Of a stretch of DNA of 64,000 nt, positions 11,561-23,700 are shown one piece after another. The notes beneath the pieces are model-generated. The model was not told the origin of the DNA. It did not search any database and saw nothing but the letters and a program-made list of their open reading frames with translations. Made by a program: the position numbers and the translations under genes. The number at the start of each line of letters is the position of its first letter. The first letter of the stretch is position 1. The stretch is from positions 8,251,001 to 8,315,000 of the forward strand of contig NC_087111.1 of the NCBI RefSeq assembly GCF_963855985.1, written 5' to 3'. This DNA is from Ostrinia nubilalis. Lineage: Eukaryota; Arthropoda; Insecta; Lepidoptera; Crambidae.

Positions 11561-14305
11561 ATGGAGGCCACACTCCGAATACCTACTTGAAGCACAAACT
11601 AAGTATCACTATCTCGCTCTCTGTGGGCAGACTCGCTCTTTCTAAATAAGCAAAAAATATAAAATTGCTCAAATTCAATGAAACCAATGTAAAATCTTTA
11701 TTTCTTGACATAGGTATCATTAAAAATGATAAGTGTAATTACTGGTAAAACGTTTTAGGAAGAAATTACTGTAAAAAATGTGAAAAATGTTTACAATGAT
11801 CCAATGTCGGAAATCACGAAATAAACACTTACGCGTGGAATCTTATGTCACTTCCAGGACACCACGTACTACCGCAACCACGCACTACAAAATTTTGCAC
11901 CAATTCTTGTGATAAAACAATGATTATTTCCTGTAAACAATCTCAAACGAAATTAACTGCTTAATAAACAAAATAGTAAACAACCGCCATGATGGGCCGG
12001 ATTGGGCCGATGTTGCCACATGGTACCGATTACCCAGGAATTGGGATTGTAATTCCCTGATTCGCCAACACATTAAGCCTAAATGGCCGACAATTTTGTG
12101 ATTTTTTGTTTAACTAGGTAATCTTAGTTTCAAATATTAATTATTTATTTGTTTAACTTCTGATTTGGTTAGTGAATGGCTATTTCGAAGAATTTACAAG
12201 GAGATTTAAATCAGAAGATAGCAATACTACAGTTCACACTAAAAAGAGAGGTAGGGCCGCAGAGAGCGAGATAGATATAAGTAGGTATTTGACTCAAGTT
12301 TTTGTTCCAACTCTGCCCTCCATTTTTATCTTTAGCTTCATGCCTACCACCAACCAAAGTTTATTACCTAACTGCGTCAGAAGGGGTTTTTTTAAATATT
12401 ATTCTTATAATAGCTGCTTTATCGGGGGTTTCAGGTGTACCTCACAAATTGGTGCAGAGGAATGGTGAAAATGTTATGACCATGTAAATAAAGTTGAAAA
12501 AGATTTCATCAAGCAAGATAGGATAATTGAAATGCTGGAAGAGCAATTTATAATAAATACCTCTTTATCTTGATCATCTATTGAAGAAAAGTGGAATCCT
12601 TGGAATCGTTTTCTAGTTCTAAATGAAGTGATTAGTTATAAGTATGATACATAATAAAATTAGTTACATAAAGTAATATACGATTTACTTATTTTTCAAG
12701 ACATTTATTACTGACGGGATTGCTACCATGTACCTTAGTTTTGAGTTTCCAATATTTCGGCACTGTTGCAAGCGCCATGGTCACGGAGTAACTAAAGAAA
12801 TTAAAACCAGACATCGTTCAGATGTGCGTTCAAAAGACCTTAGATTTTAAAAAATCCCACGTTTTGTTTAAACAGTAAGCGAAAAAAAAGTGACTTGAAA
12901 ATGGAATACAAAATGATAAGGTATGGTAAATGATAAGTCTTTATCAAAGAAGAAACAGAAGTTCAATTTCATGTGTCCTCCATCTAGGCTAGTTTCCATC
13001 GTCACTCAAAGTTTGGCTGTGGTCTCAAATTTGGGCTTAATTGAGGTATTTTTTGGGTGAGAGGCATAAGAACTAATGCCGTTTTATATCAAAAAATCAT
13101 ACTTAGAGGTACTCAACTAGGTACAAAGTATTTCCTTGTATGTTAGTCTGCCACTCTTTAGTAAGTCCCGAAATCCCCGCTTCGGCTCCCCCTACTAACC
13201 ATTCTAACCATTGTACACAGATAATATCTTACATGCTGCTTTTCATGTTACTACGTCACATTTTCAAAATCCGCGCGGAAAATCGCTCCTAGCGGAAGAG
13301 CGCACTTTGAGCTTGAATATTTCAGTCATTTTTAAAGATATCAAAAAAGTAAAAATACAGTATTCATTCTAATCTTTTGTAGTTTTTTTTGGCATCTTCA
13401 ACAAAAATTGTGCGCCATGTCCAATTACTCGTATTATCATTATTGTCTCATGTGTGGTCAAAAACCTTTGCGTTTAGTATCAATGCTGTTTCTTCCATTC
13501 GTTTCAATGGTACTCCTGATTGGCTCCCATCAGTACCTTGATCTTCCTTCCTCCCATTGCTTATAAACAATTCACTTTGCGTACTCTAACGTTCACTACA
13601 GAAAAACTCTCATCATTGTTAGTATGTATCCTGCTTCTGTCAATATTGATATTGTTGTAGTTCACAATCTTCTCAGGTACAGGCTGATCTTGAACATTGT
13701 GTATGAGTAATTTAGCGTTGGTTATCCTACAATCACTCGTATTGACACTAATATTATAATACGATACTATAAATCAAAATACGATTAGGTTGCACTCTGA
13801 TTTATCGCACAATCTAATCAAAAGTAAACTATCGAACAAAAACTCAAACATAACCATCTGTTTTGAAAATTCTTTGTGTCTTTCCTTGTGTAAAACCACA
13901 CAACAAAGGCCATACAAGAGACGCATAATACAAATAGCTTTGTTGAAAATAATCGAAACAAAGGATACAACAGGCGAACAAGCTCATTATTATTCAAGCC
14001 AAACACTCCAAAATCGTCGACTAACTCCAATGGCCAATGGCCACTGATTTGGTCATGGCTCGGAGAAATGGTATTTGCAAACGTTTGCTCTCGAGTATTC
14101 CGTATTCAGGTTACACATGCCTCGTGCGGCCTGCCCACTGGACATACGCGTTTCCCTAGCAATCGTTTCGACAGTGTCATCAATTCGATTATGAACTTTG
14201 TTCCTTCCACCAGCTGCTTTATCGATCACCAATTAGGTCGTACTAATTATGATTCGATAACAGTGAGTAGTGTTGGTAGTGTTGTTATCTATCACGCATG
14301 AGACT
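11561..14305. other. Intergenic DNA upstream of GPAT
   Basis: AT-rich. No gene that I can support, although a short ATG frame with a good donor (11144-11185) lies just upstream and an open frame lies at 12172-12468. TATAAA-like sequence near 13562. Confidence 0.4.
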
Positions 14306-14310
14306 TCAGT
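14306..14310 (+). promoter_or_regulatory. Possible Inr-type start (TCAGT) upstream of exon 1
   Basis: TCAGT matches the arthropod initiator, 285 nt before the GPAT ATG, with no TATA box at -30. The alternative is that exon 1 begins at a splice acceptor (aattcttttcag, ending 14467) and transcription starts further upstream. Confidence 0.25.
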
Positions 14311-14557
14311 TCGCACACCACTCGGGTCACATCGATTACTCTTGAGGAATAACATATCGGTCGAGTCGATTTTCGAACCAGTGAGCGTTCGTCATTCGTG
14401 CTGGACACTTGTGTCTTCGGTTCTAAAGTCGCGGTAATCGGAATAAGTTTCGAATAATTCTTTTCAGATAACCGCGTCTGAATTTTTTCGTTTGTTTCGT
14501 TCGGGAAAGCCGTCAAAATTAACGGTCTAAGTGAAAATTGGAATTGGACGTTTGGTG

Positions 14558-14563
14558 ATGTAG
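14558..14563 (+). promoter_or_regulatory. Start-stop uORF (ATGTAG) in the 5' leader
   Basis: ATG directly followed by TAG, 30 nt before the main ATG. It is the only ATG I see between the leader acceptor at 14467 (or the Inr at 14306) and the GPAT start. Context has G at -3. Start-stop elements are known to hold ribosomes and reduce downstream initiation. Confidence 0.5.
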
Positions 14564-14592
14564 TCGAGCTGAAGAACTGGAACTGCACAAGT

Positions 14593-14702
14593 ATGGAAAC
14601 CATAATAAACGTGTGGACGGTGGTGGAGAATGTTCGGGTGGCCAGCGGAGCCGCCGAACTGGCCATCTTCACCGCCATTCTCTACTGGTTCTTCACATCT
14701 AG
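14593..14702 (+). CDS. mino: GPAT exon 1 (start codon, N-terminal hydrophobic segment)
   Basis: Encodes residues 1-37, METIINVWTVVENV then a hydrophobic run ELAIFTAILYWFFTS that could be a membrane segment or targeting region. The ATG has A at -3 and G at +4, a good initiation context. The exon ends AG|GTTCGT, a usable but non-consensus donor, and stops two bases into a codon. That codon is completed by the first base of exon 2 to give Ser. A minimal start-stop uORF (ATGTAG) lies 33 nt upstream. The exon is linked to the gene by phase and position; N-terminal exons of this family are poorly conserved, so it is less certain than the core exons. Confidence 0.8.
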
Positions 14703-17700
14703 GTTCGTACACTTTCTGTATTATCGAGGGTTGAGTTGAGGCGTTGTTGATTTCATGTTGACATCTTTAACTTGGGAATAATTTTGATCGCGTTGCATTA
14801 ATGACATTTCACATAAATTCATTACTTTTCAAAGATCCCTTATTTGGTGTATGCAATTTTTATTGCAATTTAACAAGATTCACGTTGGCAATTAATAAAG
14901 CAACAGTAGCATCGTGGGTGTCAATTTGCCGCGTAATTTTAAGTCATTCAGCCATCGCTTGGTTGCATTCATCAACTAAAAATAAAACGAACTCCGGTTT
15001 TTAGACTGGACCGTGAAAAAAAAGTAATAACCCTCCTGTGATACTTTGTGCAACTTCAACTAGTTGTTTTGCCTGGAATCTTCAACTAGTTGTTTTGCCT
15101 GGAATGGGCAATCACCTGCGGGAATGGCAGATGCAATTTACTCAATTAAAGTAAACATGTTGCGGTTATATGCTGTAAAATTAAGAATAATGCGCATCTC
15201 GCGCTTTAGACGAGTTTGTAATGATAGAGAGTTCGCGTATCGTGGACAGTGGTATGGCGACATTTTAATAATAGTTTGTTTTATTTTTATCCTGAATCCT
15301 GATGGATCATTTAATGGTTAAGCTTCTTTATAATTAGGTCCTCAGCTCTTTAGCTAGGGAAAAATAATACTTATACGTATCTCTTTTTTGTGTCTTCTTT
15401 ATGTAAGTATTCGTTCGTCAAAAAGTAAAAAAATATCTTCGTATTTTGCTAATAAAACATCATTTGTGCCCTCGACGAATGTAAAGTTATTCAGAATTCA
15501 GTGAAGACTACGCACTGCGCCTAATTTTAATATGGCGTGATTTTCAATTGAATAATCTATTGGAACAGTATACTTAACATAGGTACTATTGGTAACGTTA
15601 TTCTTGTTTTATTTCTATCATTTTGTATTAGGTATTTACATTTTATTTAGTTGATTTTGGCAATGTTGTGGTTAGTTAGATGATGAAACTTATTCGTGTT
15701 TTGTAGTCATGAATTAAGATAACCGTTTCTAAAAGTGTTATAATTGGATTCGATAAAGTATCGTACATCTTAAAGTTTTACGTAACATAGGCCGATCTCT
15801 GCTTGGAAATCCATTTGCTACATTATCTTGTGTTTAAAAGGGTATCGTAAAGGGAGAAGTAATTAAGGAATTCTGTTCCATTACAGAATTTACGATTTGT
15901 TTGTTAAATGAATTTTTAGAATTTTCATTAATTTCATTTACTAATAAAATAATACAAATCACCTAAACCTTATAATCATTTAAAGTACATAATTTTAGTT
16001 GAATATGGTGTTAAATCTTGCATCTCGCTCGACAATTTGAATAATCAACTATTGCAATAATATGTCCCGTGATTTTACGGTGTAAAATTCCAGGACGTGT
16101 TACAAAATAGGATAATTTTGTCAGTACTTAACTTTTAAATTATAGTAATTAGTGTAATTTTAAGATCGTATAAAATAATGTTTCATGTAATACGTACGTG
16201 TTAGGTAACTTCCAAAACCACTTAAAGGATTTAATTAAGTTTTCATCATATGATTTCGTGTAAACTAAGTGTATTATAAAACATTAAATATAGGTGCATA
16301 CCAGATGCGGATCGCTGGTTAATTATAATAATATAACATCTTTGCGTCGTATTTTAATTAAAACCTTTACGCGTGGTTCTTTAATTATTAAAATATTAAC
16401 AAAAGCCTTCCAAAAACATTAAACTAAGTTGGAGAATCAGAGATTTAAAGTCTCCAACTCTTTCCCAAGTGGGATCTAAAAGTCCTTCAGATAGTGACTT
16501 GTAAAACTTAGTTAATTCTTTGTTTCATTTTTCTGTTTTGTAAGATGTTCCTAGATGCAAATATAATGTCTGGAACGAACCTAATTCTTAAACGAACTAT
16601 GATTCCATTTTTTTATAGAGCATGTTAATCCGTCGGAACGATTCTATGTAGTGATGCAACGAATACTACTTTTACGAATATGAATACGAATATTAAATCT
16701 ACTATTCGGCGAATACGAATACGAATATCTCTACATAGTCATGAAATACTCATAAATTCAACTCTTTTTATTATGGTTCATGTTTTAGTAATTAAATTTA
16801 CAAATGGCATTTTTTTGTTATTGTATCACTTTACTTTGTAACTATTCACAAAACAAAATAATACTTGTAAAATCGACCTGCTATTGACTGTCAAATTTCG
16901 GAAGAGAACTTACTTACTACTTTCTTACATACTGACCGGGGTTTTCCCGTCGTGTCGTTGTGGCTATAGTGTTCGGACACACACGTGCGTGACAAAAATT
17001 AAAAAAGTAGGTATTCTTATTCGTAATTATCATTTCACCGAATACGAATATTCGGTAAATGTCTGCTATTCGGCGAATACGAATATTCGTATTCGTTGCA
17101 TCACTAATTCTATGATATATCAGACGCATATGACAACTCATGATGTGTGACACAAGGATTGTATTATGACTTTGTTGCTTTATAATCCACACTATAGACG
17201 AAGAAGAAACAGACATAATAGTTCTTCTTGATTATGGTATAAATAAATCTGCAATGTGTAGCTATTAGAAAAGTAAGGCAGGTCTCCTGCAAGGTACATC
17301 CCTCAGCCCGGGCTTATTGTTTTGTAATTTTGTTTCAAAATTGTTTTGTACTAGCGACAAAATATCAAACTAAATCTATGGGATTTGTTGTAACGTAGGT
17401 GCTATTTTCAGTCACATGTGAGTACCGTAGCTGTGGGACTTGATGTTGTAGCAATATGAAAATGTATAAAAAAATTACACACGAGTTCACATTTATGTTG
17501 TTCAGTTGACAAACTAGTTGAAATAGCTCACCTACATTTGAACTGAAATACGAGCCCACTGCTAGTAGTAAAAACCGCAGTGTTTTCATTATAATACCGT
17601 GTAATGTAGCCGGCTTATTACACAATGATGTTGTTAATGTTGTTATCAACGTGAATCACGGTGAAGTCAAATTACTAATATCGTAATTTTGTTTGTAAAG

Positions 17701-20700
17701 GTTCCTTGATAACGACAAGGTTGATTCTTACCACGGCTTACTGACCCAGTGAACTGATGTTTATAACGTAATTAAACAGTATTTCGGCAAAATATTATTG
17801 TAACGTAATGTTCTTTAATATGATAAAGGAAAAAAATATGCAGTAGTAGTTAAAAAATGAGATAAAATATACTGTAGCATTATTGAGGCCCTGACCCCCA
17901 AACTAGTAAACTGTATTCCAGGAGACACCGTATTTAAAGTTCTGTGTGAATTCCATTATCTATTTTCATAAAAATGTTGTATTATTATTACCTAACATGT
18001 AGCAACAATAACATCCGTGTACATAGAAAAATATTTTTGAATTAATCAGCTTAATCTTTTTAATATTATTCCTTGACAACTTTAATCCTATCTTAATAAA
18101 TTAATATAATAAATACAACAGAAATAGCAAAAAGAAAGTAATGTAGCCAGCCAAATAAATAAGTCTTGAGTTGTTTTGTGGAATAATAGCAGATTGAAAG
18201 AACTATAATATTCAATTCACAAGGTGGACCGACGATCTCATGAAGGTAGCAGGAAGGCGCTGGATGCAGGCCGCTACCAACCGGTCATTATGTATGTTCA
18301 GCAGTGGACGTCCTATGGCATAAATGATGAATATAATTTAATAGAGAATATTTTATTTGTAACAAAATTACAGAAAGAATAAAATAAAACCTACCTACTT
18401 ACACAGCAAAGATTTGAGAGGTAAAATGTTCACCAAGTTCTGAAGTCAGAATCAAAAGTTCAGAATCTTTCAAATTAGTCCAGTAGAATTAGCTTTTAAA
18501 TCGGAAATAATTCCTACAAAAGATTTTATTGTTTTAATGGCTTCATTGGTTGCCCATTAAGACTCTCCTAAGTTTTCGACTTCGACGGAGTTGTGCTTAA
18601 GTGGTGGGGGCCCCCGAAAGGGGCATTTTTTCGGTTTTCCGGTTATACCGCGTAAAGGACTTACCCTATCAAAAAGTGGTCTTCATGACGGTTGAAGGGC
18701 ACTTAATCCTGCATTGAATAAGACCAAATTCATATGTTTTGGACAAACCGTTCTCGCGCTAAAGTTCGGCAAAGTAGAAAATATACGTATAATTAATGAC
18801 CCTCTCCACGTCCAATGGTTTGTTACCCACAGGCTTCCAAGTCTTGAAAAGGGCCACCTCAACTAGTGTAACCCTATCAAGGCTTACAAGCTTGATGCGC
18901 CTATCCTTGTTCGTCCCAGCCGTTCCTTAACTGCGGTTGCTGCACCTCTTCCTGGCACTCACCTGAACGACTCTGTGTTACCTACTGTGGCTGCCCCTCT
19001 TCCTTGTATCCTCCTGCATGACTACGTTGCCTAGCCCTATGCCTGGTCTAAGGTTCGACGCCAAAAATCAACAACAACAAGTTCATATTAAAACGCTGAA
19101 GAGTTTTTTGTTTGTTTGTTTGAACGCGCTAATCTTAAGAATTACTAGTTTGATTGAAATCATTATTTTTGTGTTGAATAACTCATACATTGAGGAAGGC
19201 TATAGGATATATACAATCACTCTACGACTAATAGAGGCGAAGCAGTAAAGAAAAATGTTGCAAGCACGGGAAATAGTATTTAAACTATACTCAACATCAA
19301 ATAAACCGCACCTTCCGCGACCCGAACTTTAACGATTTTCTTCTGACACAATCTTGGTGCCCCAACAATATTGGTGTTATTTGAAAGCCCAATAAATATC
19401 CTTAAAGAAAAACATATTTAATTTCTTAATAAATGATTAACATATACCATAAATGTGACTTGAAAAAATACCTCACTTTGGGCCCACCTATGGGATCAAT
19501 TAGACCAATTTTTATGGTTATAAAACCAAATAATGATCTCACGTGTCCTCTTTAACAGATGGATAGCGATTAATCCCAACTTAACAGTTTTATAGCCATA
19601 AAAGTTGGCTTTAGCGTAACTACCTATTTTTTGAAGAAGTGACTCTGGATCCTTCTAAAGACACATTTTTGGGGTAAAAACCTTTCCTTTAATGAAATGA
19701 AGGTTAGAACTAGGCTTTTAAATGGTGCCAATATTGGTGGGAAGTGGGGATGCATACGTTTGAAAATCCTTGTCGCGGGAGGTGCGATTTATTTGATGTC
19801 GAGTGTATTTTCACTCGTACGAAGTTGATTATGTGGCGTCGAACCTTGGACCAGGCATATGGCCACAGAATAAGTAATAGTACAGGTACAGAAGGATTAC
19901 TCCGCAAGACGATTTAAATAAATGCGAGTCTTGCTGCGACGCGATACAGTGGAATTCAGCTCGCACAGCACTACGTACCTACAATTTTATTCACCTACAA
20001 GTTTTGTCTCTTTCTATCGCGTGCCTCTGAACTCTTCTTACGTTGTTAGGGTTGCTGTCTAGTGAAAAAAATAATTAATCTACTTATATGTCATGAGGTA
20101 CGTACCTCATGACACGTATGTATGTAAGTACGCATTCATTATGGAAAACCTTGGGAGAGGCCTTTGTCCAGCAGTGGACGTCATTTGGCTGAAACGAACG
20201 AACGCATTCTGAGCAGTAGTCATGGTAGGTTAGGTTCCTATACTATCCTAAGAATTATTGATTACCTACATGGCCAACATACCTTTCAGCATCTTTGGGA
20301 AGCGAAAAAAAAGATAAATCACACAATATTTCTTTCTCTTTATGTCCATTTTTAAATAATACTTCGATCATAGAATTAGGTACTACAACGCACGCCAGCG
20401 TCCTGACGGGCGCGCGCGTGACACTCGACTGATATAATACCCGCCGGCGGGGCGCTTCGCTGTAGGTAATTATCGGATGTACCGCGCGGAGTGAGCCAGG
20501 CCTGATATGGCTAAGCAATGAAATCGTACAGGAGGGTACAAGGAAGAGGAGCAGCCACATTAGGTAACACAGAGTCGTTCAGGAGAGTGCCAGGAAGAGG
20601 TGCAGCAACCGCAGTTAAGGAACGGCTGGGACGAACAAGGATAAGCGAATCAAACTCGTGCGTGAGCCTTGTTAGGGTTACACTGGTTAAGGCGACCCTT

Positions 20701-23700
20701 TACAAGGCTTGGAAGCATGTGGGTAACAAGCCATTGGACGTGGAGAGGGTCATTAATTATACGTATATTTTCTACTTTGCCGAACTTTAGCGCGAGAACG
20801 GTTTGTCCAAAACATATAAATTTGGCCTTATTCAATGCAGGATTAAGTGCCCTTTAACCGTCATGAAGACCACTTTTCGATAGGGTAAGTCCTTTACGCG
20901 GTATAACCGGAAAACCGAAAAAACGCCCCTTTCGGGGGCCCCCACCACTTAAGCACAACTCCGTCGAAGTCGAAAACTTAGGAGAGTCTTAATGGGCAAC
21001 CAATGAAGCCATTAAAGCAAAAAAATATTTTGTAGGAATTATTTCCGATTTAATCAATTTTTGTGTTTAATTCTACTGGCCTAAATCGTAATTTCATCAA
21101 GTTCAGAATTGATGATTTCCTTGTTATCATAAGCGTGTGTAATTTTATTGTGATTGATAATAGAGGTTTTTGACCTCCATTGTATTCTGTTTTGCATTGA
21201 TAAGACTGTAAACAGTAACAATACTGTTATTTATTCGCAAGAAGCCTTATTTATTTATGTCAGTGGCATAAAAAGTGTTGTGCTACATTCTGAAGCCAGT
21301 TCTTTATCATAATTCGCTTCCTATTTTATCGTACATTTGCGCAGCGGCTTATATTGTTATTTAAAAACAATATATTGACCTAGAATATGTAAAAGTGATG
21401 GTTATCTCCTAAATTTTCGAAGTAATCCTTTAAATATAGAAATTATTGCCTTTGTCTAATTATAGAAGCTGTCAATAACTTAAACCAGTCTTAAGCTAGT
21501 CGATTAGGTCAAATGTTATTTTCTATTAATTTACGTAGTATAAATAAATAAAACAATATTTATCAACATCATCATTAATTCAGCCACAGGACGTCCACTG
21601 CTGAACATAGGACTCCTCCAATGATTTCCACAATGGCCAGTTGGTGGCGGCCTGCATCCAGCGCCTTCCTGCTACCTTTATGATATAATATATTCGAAAT
21701 TTCTATGTCATGACATGTATTTAGCCGCTTATGTATTAATGTTATAAGTAAAGCAGTTCCCTGCTATAAACTATTGTTCATTTCACACGATGAATCACAT
21801 ATTTCAACACACACTTGGTAATCATAACACCTGTACATACTTTATTGTAGTGGCACAGTGACTATACATTTTGCACAGTATATTACGGAGTTATAGTTAC
21901 AGTTATAATTTTTACTTCTACTCTACGATATTCGAGATTAAGATTCGGAATAGGATAGGTACCCGCTTGCAATACAACTTTTATTAACCAGTTAACCTTT
22001 ACTTGTTGGGTTTTATTGGCGGTCAATCTGTAAATCCTGGCCATAATATTAAGAATACATTTGAAAAAAAAAGAAACATTACAATGGACATCAACACAAA
22101 GACAGAAAGGTACAGTTGTGGCACATAGGCAATAATAATAAGAAAGAACAGTCAAGAGTGAACTGAGAAGTGCCACCTTCTCGATTCACACTGCAACGGG
22201 ACACCACTCAGCATATGCCGTGGTCCACATTGACGAAATCCAAGAGTCGAGGATCACGACGCCGGGTTTCAATACGCCTCTTGATATATTTATACTCTTT
22301 TTAAATAATGCATCGCATTTCATTTGACTTGATACATTGCTTGTACTATGTACTTTGTTTCACCACGCTGACTCACAGATCACTATAAAACAGGTTTTAT
22401 TATCATAATATTCCTACTTTAATAGCGACTTTGAACTTTGATTGTTACTGTGAGAAATGTGTCATTTGAACTTTGATCACCAGCATCACACGACTTTTCA
22501 ATGACAACGATTAATAAATGCTACGAATTTTGTTTAAGAATCTTCCGGAATTATTGCATTTATACCAGCCGGGATGGATGCGCACCGTGATAAAATCTTA
22601 TCGATGTTTTTACACTACAAATGTATGGGCTTATCACGTAAATGGCGTGATAAATGCTTATTCATCCGCATCTTAGGCCTACTGAATAGCATTTTGTTCA
22701 TCGATCTTTTTAGTAGCTCTAGCTAGAGCATCAGCTAAAAGCCGCATTTTATGAAGTTGCTCTATGCATGCAGAAACTCGTATTCGCAAAGGTTTACTGC
22801 ATGTAAACAAAACAACCGGTTGTTGTATATTTTTGTACACTACGGTCAATGTCAACGCCAGTTACCTTTGTGTGCTCGTTTAACGCGGTCCCTCCATCAT
22901 GCGGGTTGTAAAACGGGTTCATTCTTAGCATGAGTAGAGTGTTGAAAAAGTTACACAAGTAACCCTGTGAAGATCCAGATACATCTGAAAAATTACTAAA
23001 ATTCTGAGCTTTGGCTGGCACATGACACCGTAGCGTTTGTTCTTTGGTCTCCTCTTGCTTTGTCACTTCGTATATGACACTCTTAAACACAGTCTTATTA
23101 CAAGAGATCAATATGAGATGTAGTAAGTGATGGGTTTGATGCACACAGAGCAGTAAAAATATGTTTCCCATACTTCGGAGTGCACGTCAGGCTGGTCCCT
23201 TTGGGTCATTTCAGATGCATCATTTAGTATCCGTTCATTAAATCTAACACCAGGGTTGTCATTCTTAGAACCTATACGATAGAAGAAGAGTAAAGATATA
23301 TTTTCCTTTGTTCTTTCCAGCCGCGTCGCCGACATGTTAGAGGTGCTCGGCGAGCGCGTCGGCGGGTGGTGCGGCGGCCGCGAGTCCTCCGGCTCGCTGC
23401 GGCCTGTGCGCGCGCGCCGCCGCCACTACAACGACATCTACACCAAGCTGGACGCAGTCGCCGCGGTGAGTGACGTCACGTACAGACGGGACCCGGGCCC
23501 TCGCACGCTGGAGGCCGGCGAGCCGTCGGCGGGTGGTGCGGCGGCCGCGAGTCCTCCGGCTCGCTGCGGCAGGCGGTGCGCGCGCGCCGCCGCCACTACA
23601 ACGACATCTACACCAAGCTGGACGCAGTCGCCGCGGTGAGTGACGTCACGTACAGACGGGACCCGGGCCCTCGCACGCTGGAGGCCGGCGAGCCGTCGGC

